Shown in pieces: positions 1 to 11,517 of a DNA stretch of 64,000 bases (the stretch's first letter is position 1; each line of letters opens with the position of its first letter). The stretch is from Thinopyrum elongatum (taxonomy: Eukaryota; Streptophyta; Magnoliopsida; Poales; Poaceae): the NCBI GenBank assembly GCA_011799875.1, contig CM022299.1:355088782-355152781 (forward strand). Direction: 5' to 3'. The translations under genes were made by a program, and so were the position numbers. The notes beneath the pieces were generated by a model. It worked only from the letters and a program-made list of their open reading frames with translations, had not been told where the DNA came from and did not search any database.

Positions 1-1358
1 GAACCAAACACAACCTAAACCATGTTCCCACTACACATCTATTTTTTCACTCCTATCACCACTGTCTCATCAACCCATGACACGCCATGCCACCTCGCTA
101 CACACTCACAGGTATGGAAGCGATGGCTGGATTTGTATGACCTGTGCATCATGTAATAAAAGTTAGCAAAACATGAGCATGTAATCCTTTTGAAATGCAG
201 ATTCAATGTAAAATTTCACTTGTTGATGATGTTTTTCTTTTGGTCCCTGCGTTCTTTTGTTGCATCAAGTCAGATCACATCGTCTTCAGTTTGGAGAAAT
301 TGTCAAATTTATACCAAAACGATGAATTTTTCCTAGAGATCGTTGGTGATGCTTCGTGGCCTACATCAGTTTTGGAGCTGTTTGCAGACGGTAGCAGGCT
401 TATTCACACCCCGACTTATGATTTTTGAGTGAAGATCTTTCTTGTCTGACTCTATTTTTTAGAGTCTACAAAGTTCATTATCTACAAAATCTACATCCAT
501 ATGCATTCTTTTCAAAAGTTCGTATGCTTAGTATGATATCTTGATTAGATAGATCAAACTAGATGTATAGCACCAAGTTGGACCAGGTCAGTAGCACATA
601 GCGTTATCCAAGTACTTGGAACGTAACGTACAGAAAGGCCAGGCACTTGAAAATGGACCAAATTATCCTGAAGACAATCCCAACCATTAACATAGATACC
701 AGAGCATGTCTTTCCTATCAACACATTAACTCGTGATACTACACAAGCATTTATGACACTAAGTTCGAACTCGGTTCTATCATAGATACAGAGTAACAAA
801 GCCAATATTTGATTATGCTACAATTAGAAGGGCAATTATGCTAGTACAAAATGAAGAGCATCATTAGAGCTCAGGTAACCAAATTTTCACCATGAAAGGT
901 CACTACCACTATAGCTAATCATTGTCAGTACAGAGACCGTTATCTAGCCAAATCGACACCAGAGGACAATTCTCTAAGCATGTCATTGTCGCCGCTTGAT
1001 GGCCATGACCAAAAAGCGGAATCGCATGAGTGCATGGCTCCGAAATTTTTACCTGATTTAGCCGCCGCCGTTCATCCACTAGGATCTCGGTGGCTAGAGT
1101 AGGAGTACGCCAAGGTGGAGGGCGGCGCCTGGTGGTGGTTGTGGTGCTCGGCATCGAGGCACATCCGAATATTGATCCCCTTCGGGATGGTGGCAAGTGG
1201 TGGCTGCCAAGGATGTTGCTCTGCGTCGGGTTGGGGGAGGGGCCTGGTCAGATGGGTAGGGAGAGGCTTGCCCAGGGTTTGACCTAGCTTGGGACTTTGG
1301 AAATTTTAATATAACCAAATGAGATAAGAATGTTTAGTTTTCATATTATTTTCGGTGA
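1..1358. other. Unassigned intergenic DNA with possible exon remnants
   Basis: I recognise no gene or element here. The block around 1050-1290 is GC-rich. Read on the minus strand it could be a first exon ending in a splice-donor-like CAG/GTAAAA near 1055, but no conserved domain is visible. A plus-strand open stretch at 195-428 follows an acceptor-like AG and could be a terminal exon remnant; it is not recognised either. Confidence 0.3.
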
Positions 1359-1568
1359 CACTAAAAATCATCGCAGAATATGGGCATGCCTAGTGACGGC
1401 CAAATTCGCCACCTAAATCAGACGAGAACATCACCAACATAACCGAGGTAGCTGATCCAGGAGGAAATAAGCTGCTGATGGAAAAAACATCACGAAAAAT
1501 GATCTTAGGTGATGTTTCCTGTTTTGTCACCAGGGTTTTTTTCACAGAATAGAGCTGATTTTGTAGTG
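1359..1568 (-). mobile_element. CACTA-end-like 210-bp repeat, copy 1 (inverted)
   Basis: The segment begins CACTAAAAAT and ends TTTTGTAGTG, so it carries CACTA/TAGTG at both edges. Its reverse complement aligns along its length with 7087-7295; both contain the run AACCCTGG(T/C)GACAAAACAGG and the late motif GTCACTA near the far end. I see no convincing 3-bp target duplication. It could be a short CACTA-type MITE, or one long terminal inverted repeat of a larger element whose other arm is at 7087-7295. Confidence 0.5.
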
Positions 1569-2536
1569 TACGCATGAGGATACGGGGTTCTCCATGAATC
1601 CAACATCTTGGAGTATACGTCAAGCCTTCTGGATCTTCCTTGTAATCGTCATGGGTGGCCCGAAGTGGCCCATGACGGAACCGACATGGGGATGCTCAGC
1701 CAGGCCCACTAGGCCGAGAGTTCTCATGGTGAGAGGCTTCCTAGCAGGGACACCGTCAGTAGCACCTAACCGGCCTTCAAGTCTGGCCATACCTTAGCTC
1801 ATAAGAATCGTTCTCCAGCTCCAATGGATGGTCTTCAAACTGGTTCAACGAAACCACCCCCCTTCTGATCCGAGGTCTAGCGCCAAACTGCATCTGAAGT
1901 TTTTCACACCACCTCGATTCTCATGAGTGCTGTTAGAATTCAATCCCGCACATCAGAAATGTTCCCGCGCAGCTAGTCCATGGGCATGAAGTATTCCCGC
2001 GCCCCTGAGGTGATGATCATCCGGTCTGGTTCGAAAATCGCAGACTGGTCTTAGCCATGGTCCACCTACCCACGTGGTGTCCATGACTTGACGGTCAACA
2101 TGACACGAGGACATGGTGTGGGACCCACCAACATCACGTCCCATCATGAGAGATCATGCGTATCAAAACAGCCAATGATTATACGGCTGCCCCCTCGATT
2201 CTCTCTTGTAATTAATGCAAAAACATGATGAAGGGTGTGATTTACTGCCACACGGCAGCATTAACCCACCGCCACTTCGTCTTTAACCCCCTATAAAAAG
2301 GAAGGAGTAACCGTGGGAGCTTTACGCTCCCATTCCTCTAGCCTTCCTCTCCCACACACCCAGAGCTCTTGTGTCCATCCACACACCATGGGCAAAAGTT
2401 GTGCTTTAGCCCGTAGATACCCCTGAAGCCAAGGCCGGAGATGGGAAACAAAGGGAGGGAAGACGACGGACACCGATAAGAAACCAGTGGTGGAGCCCAA
2501 GGCCCCTTCATTTACAAGGGGAAAATGTAGGCCATC
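1569..2536 (+). other. LTR-like fragment with a TATA box, left part
   Basis: There is no coding region. The right part reads like a retrotransposon LTR promoter: CTATAAAAAG at 2291, then a pyrimidine-rich leader with CTTCCTCTCCCACAC. The family was not recognised. The fragment is cut at 2536 by the insertion of the 4-kb solo LTR; its continuation starts at 6542. Confidence 0.35.
2291..2300 (+). promoter_or_regulatory. TATA box of LTR-like fragment
   Basis: CTATAAAAAG lies about 30-40 bases upstream of a pyrimidine-rich stretch that could be the transcription start region of an old LTR. No downstream gene survives. Confidence 0.4.
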
Positions 2537-5500
2537 TGTAACACCCCATGTATTAAGCTACAGTGATCACCCTTTTGATTATGCCATGTCATCATGATCA
2601 TCAGTGCTTAAACATCATTTGGAACATATCTCATTTCAAGTTCAAATTCAAATGGAAATTCAAACTAAAAGTGGAAAATAAAAGTTGCTCAAATCAGAAA
2701 CTAAATTGTTCATTAAATAGCAAGTAAATCAGAGACAATTCTAAAATTTAAACCAACATTATTGGAATTGGGTAAGTGACTCAAACATCCTCAAACAGTG
2801 ACTAAAGACAATATTTATTAACCTTTTATTTAATCTAAATTAAATATGAAATTATGTTTTACCCAAACTAGTTTTTGGAGTTAGGGTATAATGCACTGCT
2901 AATTTTGGGCTAGGTCACTTATTTAGTAAAAATCATTTTGTGGCCTAACTATTTGCAAACAGGAAAAACATGAGAAAAGAAATAAACAAAAGGAAATAAA
3001 ACAAAAATTAAATAAAAGGGCAAAAGGCCCCCCTTCCCCACTGGGCCTCTTGGCCCAGTCGGCTCAGCCCACCAGGCCCAGTCGGGCCTCCTTATCCCCC
3101 CCAACCGACCGAACCCTAGCCCACCCCCACTCACCCCCGATCTCCCTCCCCCTCTCTGTGGATCTGGATCGGGCGAACGCCCCGATCCCGTCGCCGTCGC
3201 CGGACCCCGCCACCGCCTCGTCGCGTCGCCTCCTCGTCCTCCACTCCAACGGACCACCACGAGCCTCGCCGCCCTCTCTGCAGCAACGCAAGTGAGGCCC
3301 TGGGCCTCTTCCCCTTCCTCTTCCCCCCCCGACGCGGTCACCTCCCGCCGCGGCCGTGCCCGCCCCGCTCCGGCCAGCCCCCTCCTTCGCCTGCGCTCAC
3401 CGCGCCACTCCGCGCCGTCACACACACTCGCCGCGCCCCGCTCGCTGACCACCCGCACGCACGCGCCTCGGCCCCGCCCCGCACGCGTCCGCCCACTCCC
3501 CCCCCCCCGCGTGCCTGGCCGCGCCCTCGCGCGCTGCGCTGCCGTCGCCTGCACCCTCGGTCACCGGCTGCTGCTGCTGCGCTCGCCGTGGCCGACCACC
3601 TCGCCTGCCCTGCTCCGCGCCACCATGCCGCCTGCTGCCCGCTGCTGCTACCCCTCCTGCCGTCGCTCGCCCATGGCCGCCGCGCCCGACGCTGCTCGCC
3701 GGCCCCGCTCGCTGGCCGCCGCTCACCATGGCCAACACCTTCCCTGGCCACGCACGGCCACGGCCGCTGCGTGCCCGCACGCGTGCACTGCCGCTGGGGT
3801 GGCCCTGTGCCACTGACAAGCTGGGCCCCTGCCCCAGAATGATTTTAGAAAAGAAAAAGAAAAAGAAAAATGTATTAGAAATAGTTAATAAAAATAAATA
3901 AGTAAATATTAATTGATTAATTAATTAATTAACTTAATTAACTCTGTTAGTTTAAAACTAATTAAGATTAATTAACCTAATTAGCCAATTAACCTAATTA
4001 ACTACTGTTAATTAATTAAGCAGTCACTGACAGGTGGGACCCACTGGTCCTGTTGACCACTGATGTCACTGTGATGTCATGCTGACGTCACAGTTACTGT
4101 TTCGGATAATGTTGGATTTAATAATTTAAATAATTCCAGAAAATCAATAAAACTTTGAAAAATCATATAAAATAATCCGTAACTCAGATCGAGAAACTTT
4201 GTACATGAAAGTTGCTCAGAATTTCGAGACGAATCCGAATGCGCGGTCCGTTCGTCCGTCACACATCCCTAACTATCCGAACATGGAACCGTTCCCCTCC
4301 GGTCATCTGTCTGACAAATGTCTGGAACCGGGAAAACATTCCCGGATGGATTCCCCCTTCCTCGGTGACGTGCGACCATACGTTAGGACACACCCGGCAC
4401 TGCATATTGTCATGCCGTACTTTGCGTTGCTCATGTTTGCTGTGTATTTATACTGTTTCCTCCCCCTCTTCTCTCTCGTTAGACCCCGACGCAGTTCCCG
4501 GTACCGCCGCAGCTCCGGAGACCGAAGACACCATTGACGACCTTGCCTTGCCGCCAAGAAACCAGGCAAGCACCCCCCCCTTTGAGCATACCGATATCGC
4601 CTATTCTTTCTCTCTCTTGCTTGCATTAGAATTGCTGCTGCTACTGCTTTACCTATTCTTATGCATAGCCTGTTTATTGTAACCTGCTATTGAAACCTTA
4701 CCTGCTTATCCTAAACTGTCTAGTGTAGGATGGGTAGAGACCTATCAGTGACCCCACTTGTCCCGACTGCCCCGCTGGATTATCGGAAGACCCGATCAAC
4801 GGGATTGAAGACCAGGCCCCGGCACCGCACATCACCCCCCTTAGTTGTAACGACACTGCAGCGTTACTATCGAGTGCCGAGGGTGAAACCTCGTGTAGCA
4901 CTTCTGATGTTAACTCTGTAGAGTAGCTATTTAGTCGTGGTCATCGAGGGTGATTCCTCCTTCCCCACTTCCGATAACGACGCTGTCGTGCAACACATCA
5001 AGTGTGAACCCATCGAGGGTGATTCCTCCGAGTTCACCTTGACGGATACATCGAGTAGGAATCCAACGAGGGTGATACCTCGGATTCCCCTGATGTTATG
5101 GACACACGGATACTTGGACTGTACTATTGTTACTTAGAAAGGCGGGTCTACCTTGAGGGGTACCCGTGTGTGATGTGAAGACGGGTTGCCTGGATGGTGC
5201 CCGAGTGATGAATACGAGGCGTGGCCGGGCATTCTTGGCCCTTGCCGCAAGTCCTCGAGATGGGGCGACAGGGTCACATCGATTGTGAGTCTCTGCTCGT
5301 TACCGCAACCCCAAGGTACTAACGGTTTGGATATTTGATTCGAGTGGGCCTCTGGCCTGATAGCACTAACCATCACGCGGGAATAAATATGGGTACTCTG
5401 CATCATGGTATCAGCCGAAAGCCTTGTCAGACGTCCAGTTTAGCATTGCGGCCGGGTCGGATCGTGCCGTTGGCGCTGGTATCCACCCTGCTCGCAACGA

Positions 5501-6541
5501 CCCAGAGTGCACAGGGCGACGGCCCAAGAACCCTGAGCGCTTAGGATTTAGACCGGCGGGGACCTCTCTGCTGAGCTCTAGGTAGGGCTGCGGTGTGTCG
5601 TTTGGCCGAGGCCGGGCATGACCCTGAAAGTGTGTCCGGCCGGAGTTAAGCGAGCGTGGTGGGTAAGTTGGTGCACCCCTGCAGGGAAGAACTAATCTAT
5701 GCATAGTCGGATCCTCGGTAACGGACACTCGGAGTTGTATCCCGATCGATACAACTAGAATTGGATACTATGGCTCTGGGATTGATTCTCGCAGGGAGTC
5801 GAGAAGGGATCTCTGGATGAGGTTGATGACTGTATGGCTCTGGGATTGCTTTCTCGCAGGGAGTCGAGAAAGGATCTCTGGGTGAGGTTGAGACTTAATG
5901 ATACTACTACTTTGTACGGTGCTAATCTACACTCTTCTAATGCTGCAAGACCTCAGAAGATGCTAGTCTTCGGTAGGACTAGGCCTTCTCTCTATTCTGG
6001 CATTTCTGCAGCCCAGTCCACATATACAGCCTTCCTTTGATAATGTTGCATATGTAGTGTAGATCCTTGCTTGCTGAGTACTTTGGATGAGTACTCACGG
6101 TTGCTTTGCTTTCTTTTTCCCCCATATCCCTTTTGATGCAACCAGATGACGGAGTCCCGGATACAGTTGCCCCCGCCGACGATCGCTACTACTACCCCGA
6201 GGGTGGATATTACTTCGAGCTTGCCGTCGACCAGGAGTAGGATCGGAGGGTCCCAGGCAAGAGGCTTGCGCCTTTCGATCGTATTGTTTTCTCTTGCCCC
6301 GCCTTCTAAGGGCCTTTCTGTGTTTTCTTTTACATCTGTACTCAGATATCTGATGCTTCCGCTGACGCTTGTACGCAAGCTTATGTATTCGAGCCCTCGA
6401 GGCCCCTGACTTGCAATATAAAGCTTGTATGACTTTATTTATGTTTTAGAGTTGTGTTGTGATATCTTCCCGTGAGTCCTTAGGCTTGATCGGGTGCATT
6501 TGCGTGTATGATTAGTGCATGATTGAACCGGGGACGTCACA
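2537..6541 (+). mobile_element. Solo LTR, 4.0 kb, long-LTR (LARD-like) retrotransposon
   Basis: The segment starts TGTAACACCCC and ends GGGGACGTCACA (TG...CA). It is flanked by a perfect 5-bp target duplication, CCATC at 2532-2536 and 6542-6546. I find no second copy of its start inside, no primer-binding site after it and no gag or pol, so it is best read as a single long LTR left by LTR-LTR recombination. LTRs this long are known from Triticeae LARD-type elements such as Sukkula and its relatives; the exact family is not assigned. It contains a GC-rich pyrimidine-biased block (about 3040-3840), then an AT-rich TTAATTAA block (about 3890-4020), and has AATAAA-poor AT-rich sequence near its 3' end. 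Orientation is inferred from the polyadenylation-like right end. Confidence 0.75.
3040..3840 (+). other. GC-rich CpG block inside the solo LTR
   Basis: About 800 bases of very C-rich, CpG-rich sequence give long open frames on both strands. These are composition artefacts: the predicted proteins are runs of Arg/Ala/Pro/Gly with no domain. It lies where an LTR promoter/leader could sit; CCCGATCTCCCTCCCC near 3137 resembles plant leader sequence. Confidence 0.4.
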
Positions 6542-7086
6542 CCATCCACCATGGACCAGGCCTAGCTGAACCGGCTGACCGAATCAAGCTACTTGTCGAC
6601 ACCTTTTTTTGTGGGTGAACTTGTCGACACCTGACTATGCCTACGCATGCTCCTCACTCGTCTCAAGGGATGGCGACTCCTTGTCCGTCATGCCCCTAGC
6701 CATGTGTAGCTGAGCATGAGCAGGTATGTTTCGTTCCTCACCTCGTGTGTGGCCTTGCTTTCCAAATACACCTCTTCCTCAGAGATCTCCTTCATCTCTA
6801 TGGCATCTAACTCCACCATATTGCCCCCAACTCCATCCTTCCCATTGCGTGTTTTGTCATGATGTGTGATACTTTTTTGTGCCACGCGCTGCATCTCGGG
6901 CTTTGGTGCATATACTTTTGCTTCAAGCTCCTACCTAACGGACCTGACACATGTGAGTGCGGCTACGCATCCATCAGCGATATTCCTGGTTCTGGCTATT
7001 TAGACGAAACCTTCATAGACACAACCAAGAAGTGGCAAGAGTAATAATTTTACATTCCCACTGTGCCGCTGCAGGACCCACCCCTG
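6542..7086. other. Host fragment continuing from 2536
   Basis: This is the right-hand continuation of the sequence interrupted by the solo LTR. No gene, terminal repeat or promoter was recognised. Confidence 0.3.
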
Positions 7087-7295
7087 TACTAGAAAATTTC
7101 GTCTATTCAGTGACAAAAACCCTGGCGACAAAACAGGAAATGAAGACTAAAATCATTTTTGGTGACGGCCCATCATCACGAGATGTTTCCTCCCGGGGCA
7201 GCACCCTAGCCAACTTTGGTGACATTGTGGCCTGATTTTCAGGGACGAATTTGGGCGTCACTACGCTTGTCCATTTTATGGGACGGTTCGTAGTG
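7087..7295 (+). mobile_element. CACTA-end-like 210-bp repeat, copy 2
   Basis: It starts with a degraded CACTA (TACTAGAAAA) and ends TTCGTAGTG. It aligns with the reverse complement of 1359-1568 throughout. The two copies face each other, so they may be two MITEs in opposite orientation or the diverged long inverted ends of one element of about 2 kb (after removing the solo LTR). Confidence 0.5.
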
Positions 7296-8283
7296 TCACA
7301 TAAAATGTTTGGTGTGACAAAAAATGGTCGTCTGGTTACAAAAATGTTTTAATAAATGGCCAGTAGGTGTTCAGAACTTAGTACCTTATAATTTCTGCCA
7401 TGGCAGAGTTTATAACATATTATAATCAAATTTTCAGAGTACTAGTTGAGATGTTCGACATGTTGGGAAAGGAAAAAAAATGGCGCAGTGGGCTTGAAAT
7501 CAAAGTTTTTGGTTTATATGATGGATATTAGTAGAGATGCTCGTAATGAAATCTATTACATTCTTTCTGTTTGTGCTATCATTTTATTGAACTATGAGAT
7601 GCCATACTAATTCTTCGATAAAACACGAACAGGAAAATATGATCACATATAATAATATAGCATTACAAGTTCAGGAATGGAACAAACATTTGGTACATCA
7701 GGAACGCCATTCCCAAAAGTATCACACATCACGAGTATGAGTGTTCGAGCATCAACATGAAGTGTAGCAATAGCATAGAACTACTCATCAGTTGATTTCA
7801 CAGATTACCCACTCATAGGTTTGATAAAGAGGATAACCTCGTCACCTCCGTGGTGGATCACGAAGAATAGCCTGCCTCCAACTGCCAATTTGGACAAGGA
7901 AAGCAAATCCTTTCAGCCATCGATTATGATGAGGCGTCCATCTTTTTCTGACGTCGAGTACAACGACCATTTTTCAGCTTCAGGAAACATAATAATTCTC
8001 ATTTCACCATGTCAATCCATCTGATCAGTAAGAACATGACTAGGGAGTCTCTGTTGCATTAACACAATTGTTACATGGTATGATGGCATATTTTAAATAA
8101 CAAATGTTGTACAATGAACGCTGAAACAAATAAACATATTACCAGCTGTTTCTAATTAACATTGGTCTCGGTCAGAGTGTGCGGCAGCACCTTGTATGGT
8201 CTAGAACTTGGTTCATGTGCGTACGGTCCCACAAGAGATTCAATATTGTCAGAAAAAATGAAGGCGTACCACATGTCTTTCCA
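7296..8283. other. Mostly unassigned, AT-rich
   Basis: Apart from a weak minus-strand protein remnant at about 7810-8010, I see no element ends, promoter or repeat in this stretch. Confidence 0.3.
7810..8010 (-). pseudogene. Weak remnant of a protein-coding exon
   Basis: On the minus strand one frame reads EKWSLYSTSEKDGRLIIIDG, then a stop, then continues LSLSKLAVGGRLFFVIHHGG. The composition is protein-like and the frame is broken once. The style recalls F-box-associated beta-propeller proteins, but no diagnostic motif is visible, so no function is assigned. Confidence 0.2.
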
Positions 8284-8777
8284 CGTACATGCAGGGCCGG
8301 GCCCATAGTTGTTCAGAATGTGCAGCCCGCACAGGGCCCATAAATTTTGGAGGCCCCAATTTTATATAGGCCTAGTATGTATTTCTAAAAACAAAAAATC
8401 CTATCCTGAGTGCTGGGCCTCGCATGGCGGTGGGATGCTTGCTTTTCTGCGTGAGTCGAGACTCGAGGCATCGAGCGAGGCTGCTGCTCGATCGATCGAA
8501 AATTGGATCGCCGGTTCCCTAAAAAAAGAAATGAGATCATCGGGAGTATCTCGGATCAATCGCAAAAGGCAAAACCGCAAAACAAAAGCACCCACGATCG
8601 CGTCGGTGGCCGCTGGCGTAGCTACAACCTATAGGAAATGGGATCGTCGCCTCGTCGAGTTGATCGCCGACAGTCCTCGGACTTCTGTGCGATTGGAAAC
8701 GAAATCCTTGGATCGTTCGGCAACCGCGATAGTTCCAGACTCTAGAGCGCGTGCGATGGACGACACGGGCATACGAC

Positions 8778-8853
8778 GATAGTTCCTGGCGAGCGGATTG
8801 ACATGAGCGCACGGTGACAGTTCCTGGCGAGTGGATTGACACAGGCACACGAC
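8778..8853 (+). repeat. 38-bp tandem duplication
   Basis: Two head-to-tail copies (8778-8815, 8816-8853) share AGTTCCTGGCGAG(C/T)GGATTG. They lie inside the hAT-type element. Confidence 0.75.
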
Positions 8854-9213
8854 GATAACTCTCACGGCTTCAAAACAGGTAGCCTGCCACTGAAGAGTCT
8901 TCCTTTCTTAATACATTCGGTTCCTACTCCTAATTCCTAATTTCCTAGTTAACTTTTGCCAGTGATCGTTGTAGATCGGTTCTTGCATCCGCGGTTAAAG
9001 ATCACAGTATAGTAGTTCAATTGGACTCACCGCATGAGCTCTCGCAACCACATCCCCCACCGCGCCGCCATCCCCACCTCATCCCTCGCCGCCATCATTG
9101 AAGATTTAATTTCAGAATACTAAAAGAATGATGTTGTTCAAATAAACATTATGAAACCGGGAGTTGAATAGGTATGATTTTTTATATATCCAATTGTTAT
9201 GTAAGATAATATA

Positions 9214-9371
9214 CTCCCTCCGTTTCTAAATATAAGACCTTTTAGAAATTTCAATATGGACTACGTATAGATGTATATGAACATATTTTAGAATGAAGAT
9301 TCACTCATTTTGCTCCGTATGTAGTCCATATTGAAATCTCTAAAATGTCTTGTATTTAGGAATGGAGAGAG
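9214..9371. mobile_element. Stowaway MITE (Tc1/Mariner) inside the hAT element
   Basis: It starts CTCCCTCCGTTTCTAAATAT and ends with the degraded complement TATTTAGGAATGGAGAGAG. It is flanked by TA on each side (9212-9213, 9372-9373). The inner arms also pair (TATGGACTAC with GTAGTCCATA). The ends and the TA target site are those of the Stowaway superfamily. Confidence 0.9.
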
Positions 9372-9524
9372 TACCATATATATTATAATTCACTTTTTTA
9401 GTGAGATAGGGCCCCATTTTTTAGTTTCGCACAGGGCCCCGAATTTTGCCGGCCGGGCCCTGTGTACATGTGGTTCCAGCAGTGAGTTCCATGTTGTCAA
9501 TTATCGCTTTTTTTTCTTCTGATA

Positions 9525-10738
9525 TCACATAGTAAGCTGAGTAGATATACAGAAACAAGAATGAGAACATGTGCAGATATTTATATTTAGGACTATTAAG
9601 AACAGGCAAGTAAACACAAGTCCACCTAAGCAAGGTATGTATGTCTGAGAACACTTACAAGGATGAATCTTTGGAACATTGTCCAATTCCATATCGATTT
9701 GATGTTCATGTATGCTAATATCAAAGTACAACTTCATACCAACTTGGAATTTGTATACTTTGGCAGATTCTCTCCAAGTTGGTCTAGTGAAAAATGTTTT
9801 CCCTTCAAAGCTTTGGAGACAACAATAGAAAAGAAAGCCATGCGTTGTCTTAAGCTGAGGCTTAGCAGATGAGTGTTGAAATGAATAAACGCTCAGCTTC
9901 ATCACGACTTTATTTGTTGCAAAGCAAGGGATGAACTGTGCACAAATGGAAGGATTGGAATAGTTAAGCTTGCAAGTCATAAATAAGTACATATACCAAT
10001 TGTCTATTAATGTACAGTGGCTTCTGTTAGTGTGTTCACAAATTTGAAAATGGCTTGCTCTTTTTACATACTTGCACAAAACAACTAGATGAATGTCCAA
10101 GAGATCATTATGCCTATTTAAGCATGAACAAAAATGTGCATTATGTGGCATAATTTCAGAAAACTGTACTATTCTATTTTTAACATGTTTCCTAAATTAT
10201 GCATGGATAACTATTGTTAGGATTTTTTCGAAAACAATATGAATGATCTAAAATCTGATCAGTGCTCCTTTGTAATTATGAAGCAATCATGTAAACAACC
10301 TACATGTAATTATGAAGCAACCACTAGTACATTTTCATGAAATAACTAACATCAATTCAGGCACACCATGAATGAAAGAATAACGAATGTAAAAAAAATA
10401 CTGTCATGTCTTCAAAGCCAATTGGAAGTGTTATGGGAAGGTTTTGGCATACATTACGTGGCCATTTTCACAGAAACGCCTGGTGTCCAAACACTTTGGG
10501 CACTGTGAATCCAAACAATCAAGTCAGTACAGAGACATCATTCACACTTGATTTAATCTAGAATTGAAGATACTGAAGAAGGATTTACCTGTATTTTGTG
10601 AGCACGATTCGTCCTGCCTACGGTTTCTCGATGTCGTCGAGGTGGTCGACGGCGGTGGCGGCGACAGTAAGCGAAGGCGATCTTCTCCGAAGATGAGAGG
10701 CGGTGAAGGGGGTCGCAGTCCCGCATGACAGTTTGCAA
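9525..10738 (-). pseudogene. Decayed intron-containing plant gene, function unknown
   Basis: A minus-strand gene-like structure. A short basic first exon starts at an ATG at 10738 and ends at a good donor (CAG/GTAAATCC, about 10588). An acceptor-like CAG near 10505 opens a segment reading CPKCLDTRRFCENGHVMYAK, which looks like a Cys-pair zinc-binding segment but then hits a stop. Further downstream an open stretch (9525-10151) contains RPTWRESAKVYKFQVGMKLYF, a W-plus-VGM pattern slightly reminiscent of B3-like folds. I do not recognise the family. Splice sites survive but the frames do not join, so it is probably a captured or abandoned gene fragment. Confidence 0.35.
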
Positions 10739-10888
10739 CGAGAGGGTGGTTTGGGGAATGGAATGGGGAGCGAAGATGGCTTAGTGTGGAAGAAGAGTGG
10801 CGCCGTCGTTCATGTGACTATACAACTCTCTGTGTGGGGCCACTTGACAACGTCATAAAAACAAACCAATAGCATAAAAAATTTGACG

Positions 10889-10947
10889 TCCTAGACTTGA
10901 ACCAAGGACCTGATGCACTTACGGAGTTGCACTTAACCAGTTGGATC
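10889..10947 (-). repeat. tRNA-like (SINE-like) remnant
   Basis: On the minus strand TGGTTAAGTGC resembles a Pol III A box and GGTTCAAGTCT resembles a B box, about 35 bases apart. There is no clean cloverleaf and no TTTT terminator, so it is a tRNA-derived SINE relic at best. Confidence 0.3.
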
Positions 10948-11058
10948 ATAAACCAATATTTACACTTGAACCAGGTTTATGTCATGTTCTCCATTCATAG
11001 TTGCATGCTACTATTAGTCTAGGGTGCCATCACATGGCCATGATCATTGTTTCAAATC

Positions 11059-11420
11059 GGATGCCATTGCCGCGGTGACCACCTGAGTTGGATCGCAATG
11101 GCATGGTCACTGTATGAAATTGGATGTCAGTCCCATGGTGACTGCCTGAGTTACATGCCAGTGCGTGGTCACAACCTTAAATTGAATCCCTGCATCGTGG
11201 TGACTACCTGAATTGCATGTAAAAAGGGCGTGTTCATCACCTGAACTAGATGTCAGTGCCAAAGCGACCACCTGAATGGCATGCAAAATCGCGTGGTCAC
11301 CACCTGAACTGCTTGCCAGTGCCGTGGTGACCACCTGAATGGCACACAAAATGGTGTTGTCATCGCTTGAAATGGATGCCAATGCCGTGGTGAAGACACG
11401 AATGGCATGCAAAATTTCCG
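11059..11420 (+). repeat. Degenerate 63-bp minisatellite, about 6 copies
   Basis: Units begin near 11059, 11122, 11184, 11248, 11311 and 11373. The shared core is GATGCCAGTGCCGTGGTGAC followed by CACCTGAATGGCATGCAAAA. Copies differ by point changes and 1-2 base indels. No gene is involved. Confidence 0.8.
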
Positions 11421-11517
11421 CACTCTATGACAAAACACTTTTCATGAACATTTCCCCACTCATTCTTTTGCAGAAAACACTTTCTTCAAAATTTCCGCAC
11501 TCTATGACAAAACACTT
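11410..11517 (+). repeat. 31-bp perfect direct repeat
   Basis: The 31-base string beginning CAAAATTTCCGCACTCTATG occurs at 11410-11440 and again at 11487-11517, directly after the 63-bp minisatellite. Confidence 0.85.

Larger units (their letters stand above)
8292..9462. mobile_element. Non-autonomous hAT-type DNA transposon
   Basis: The left end is CAGGGCCGGGCCC and the right end GGCCGGGCCCTG, an inverted pair that matches the CAGGG-type ends common in hAT elements. Flanks are 8 bp as expected for hAT: CGTACATG at 8284-8291 and TGTACATG at 9463-9470 (7 of 8 identical). Further subterminal GCACAGGGCCC motifs lie at both ends. No transposase is recognised inside. A Stowaway MITE (9214-9371) inserted later, and a 38-bp duplication lies at 8778-8853. 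Confidence 0.75.

Noticed and set aside
915..1318. Gene-like GC-rich minus-strand exon
   Set aside because: One donor-like site but no recognisable protein and no downstream exon; kept only as a note in the unassigned region.
2949..3842. Long overlapping open frames on both strands in GC-rich DNA
   Set aside because: Low-complexity Arg/Ala/Pro/Gly sequence caused by C-rich composition inside a solo LTR; no domain, no splice support.
10889..10947. Possible tRNA gene
   Set aside because: A- and B-box-like strings but no cloverleaf and no terminator; listed only as a SINE-like relic.
11059..11420. CRISPR-like array
   Set aside because: Units are contiguous and degenerate with no unique spacers; this is a plant minisatellite.
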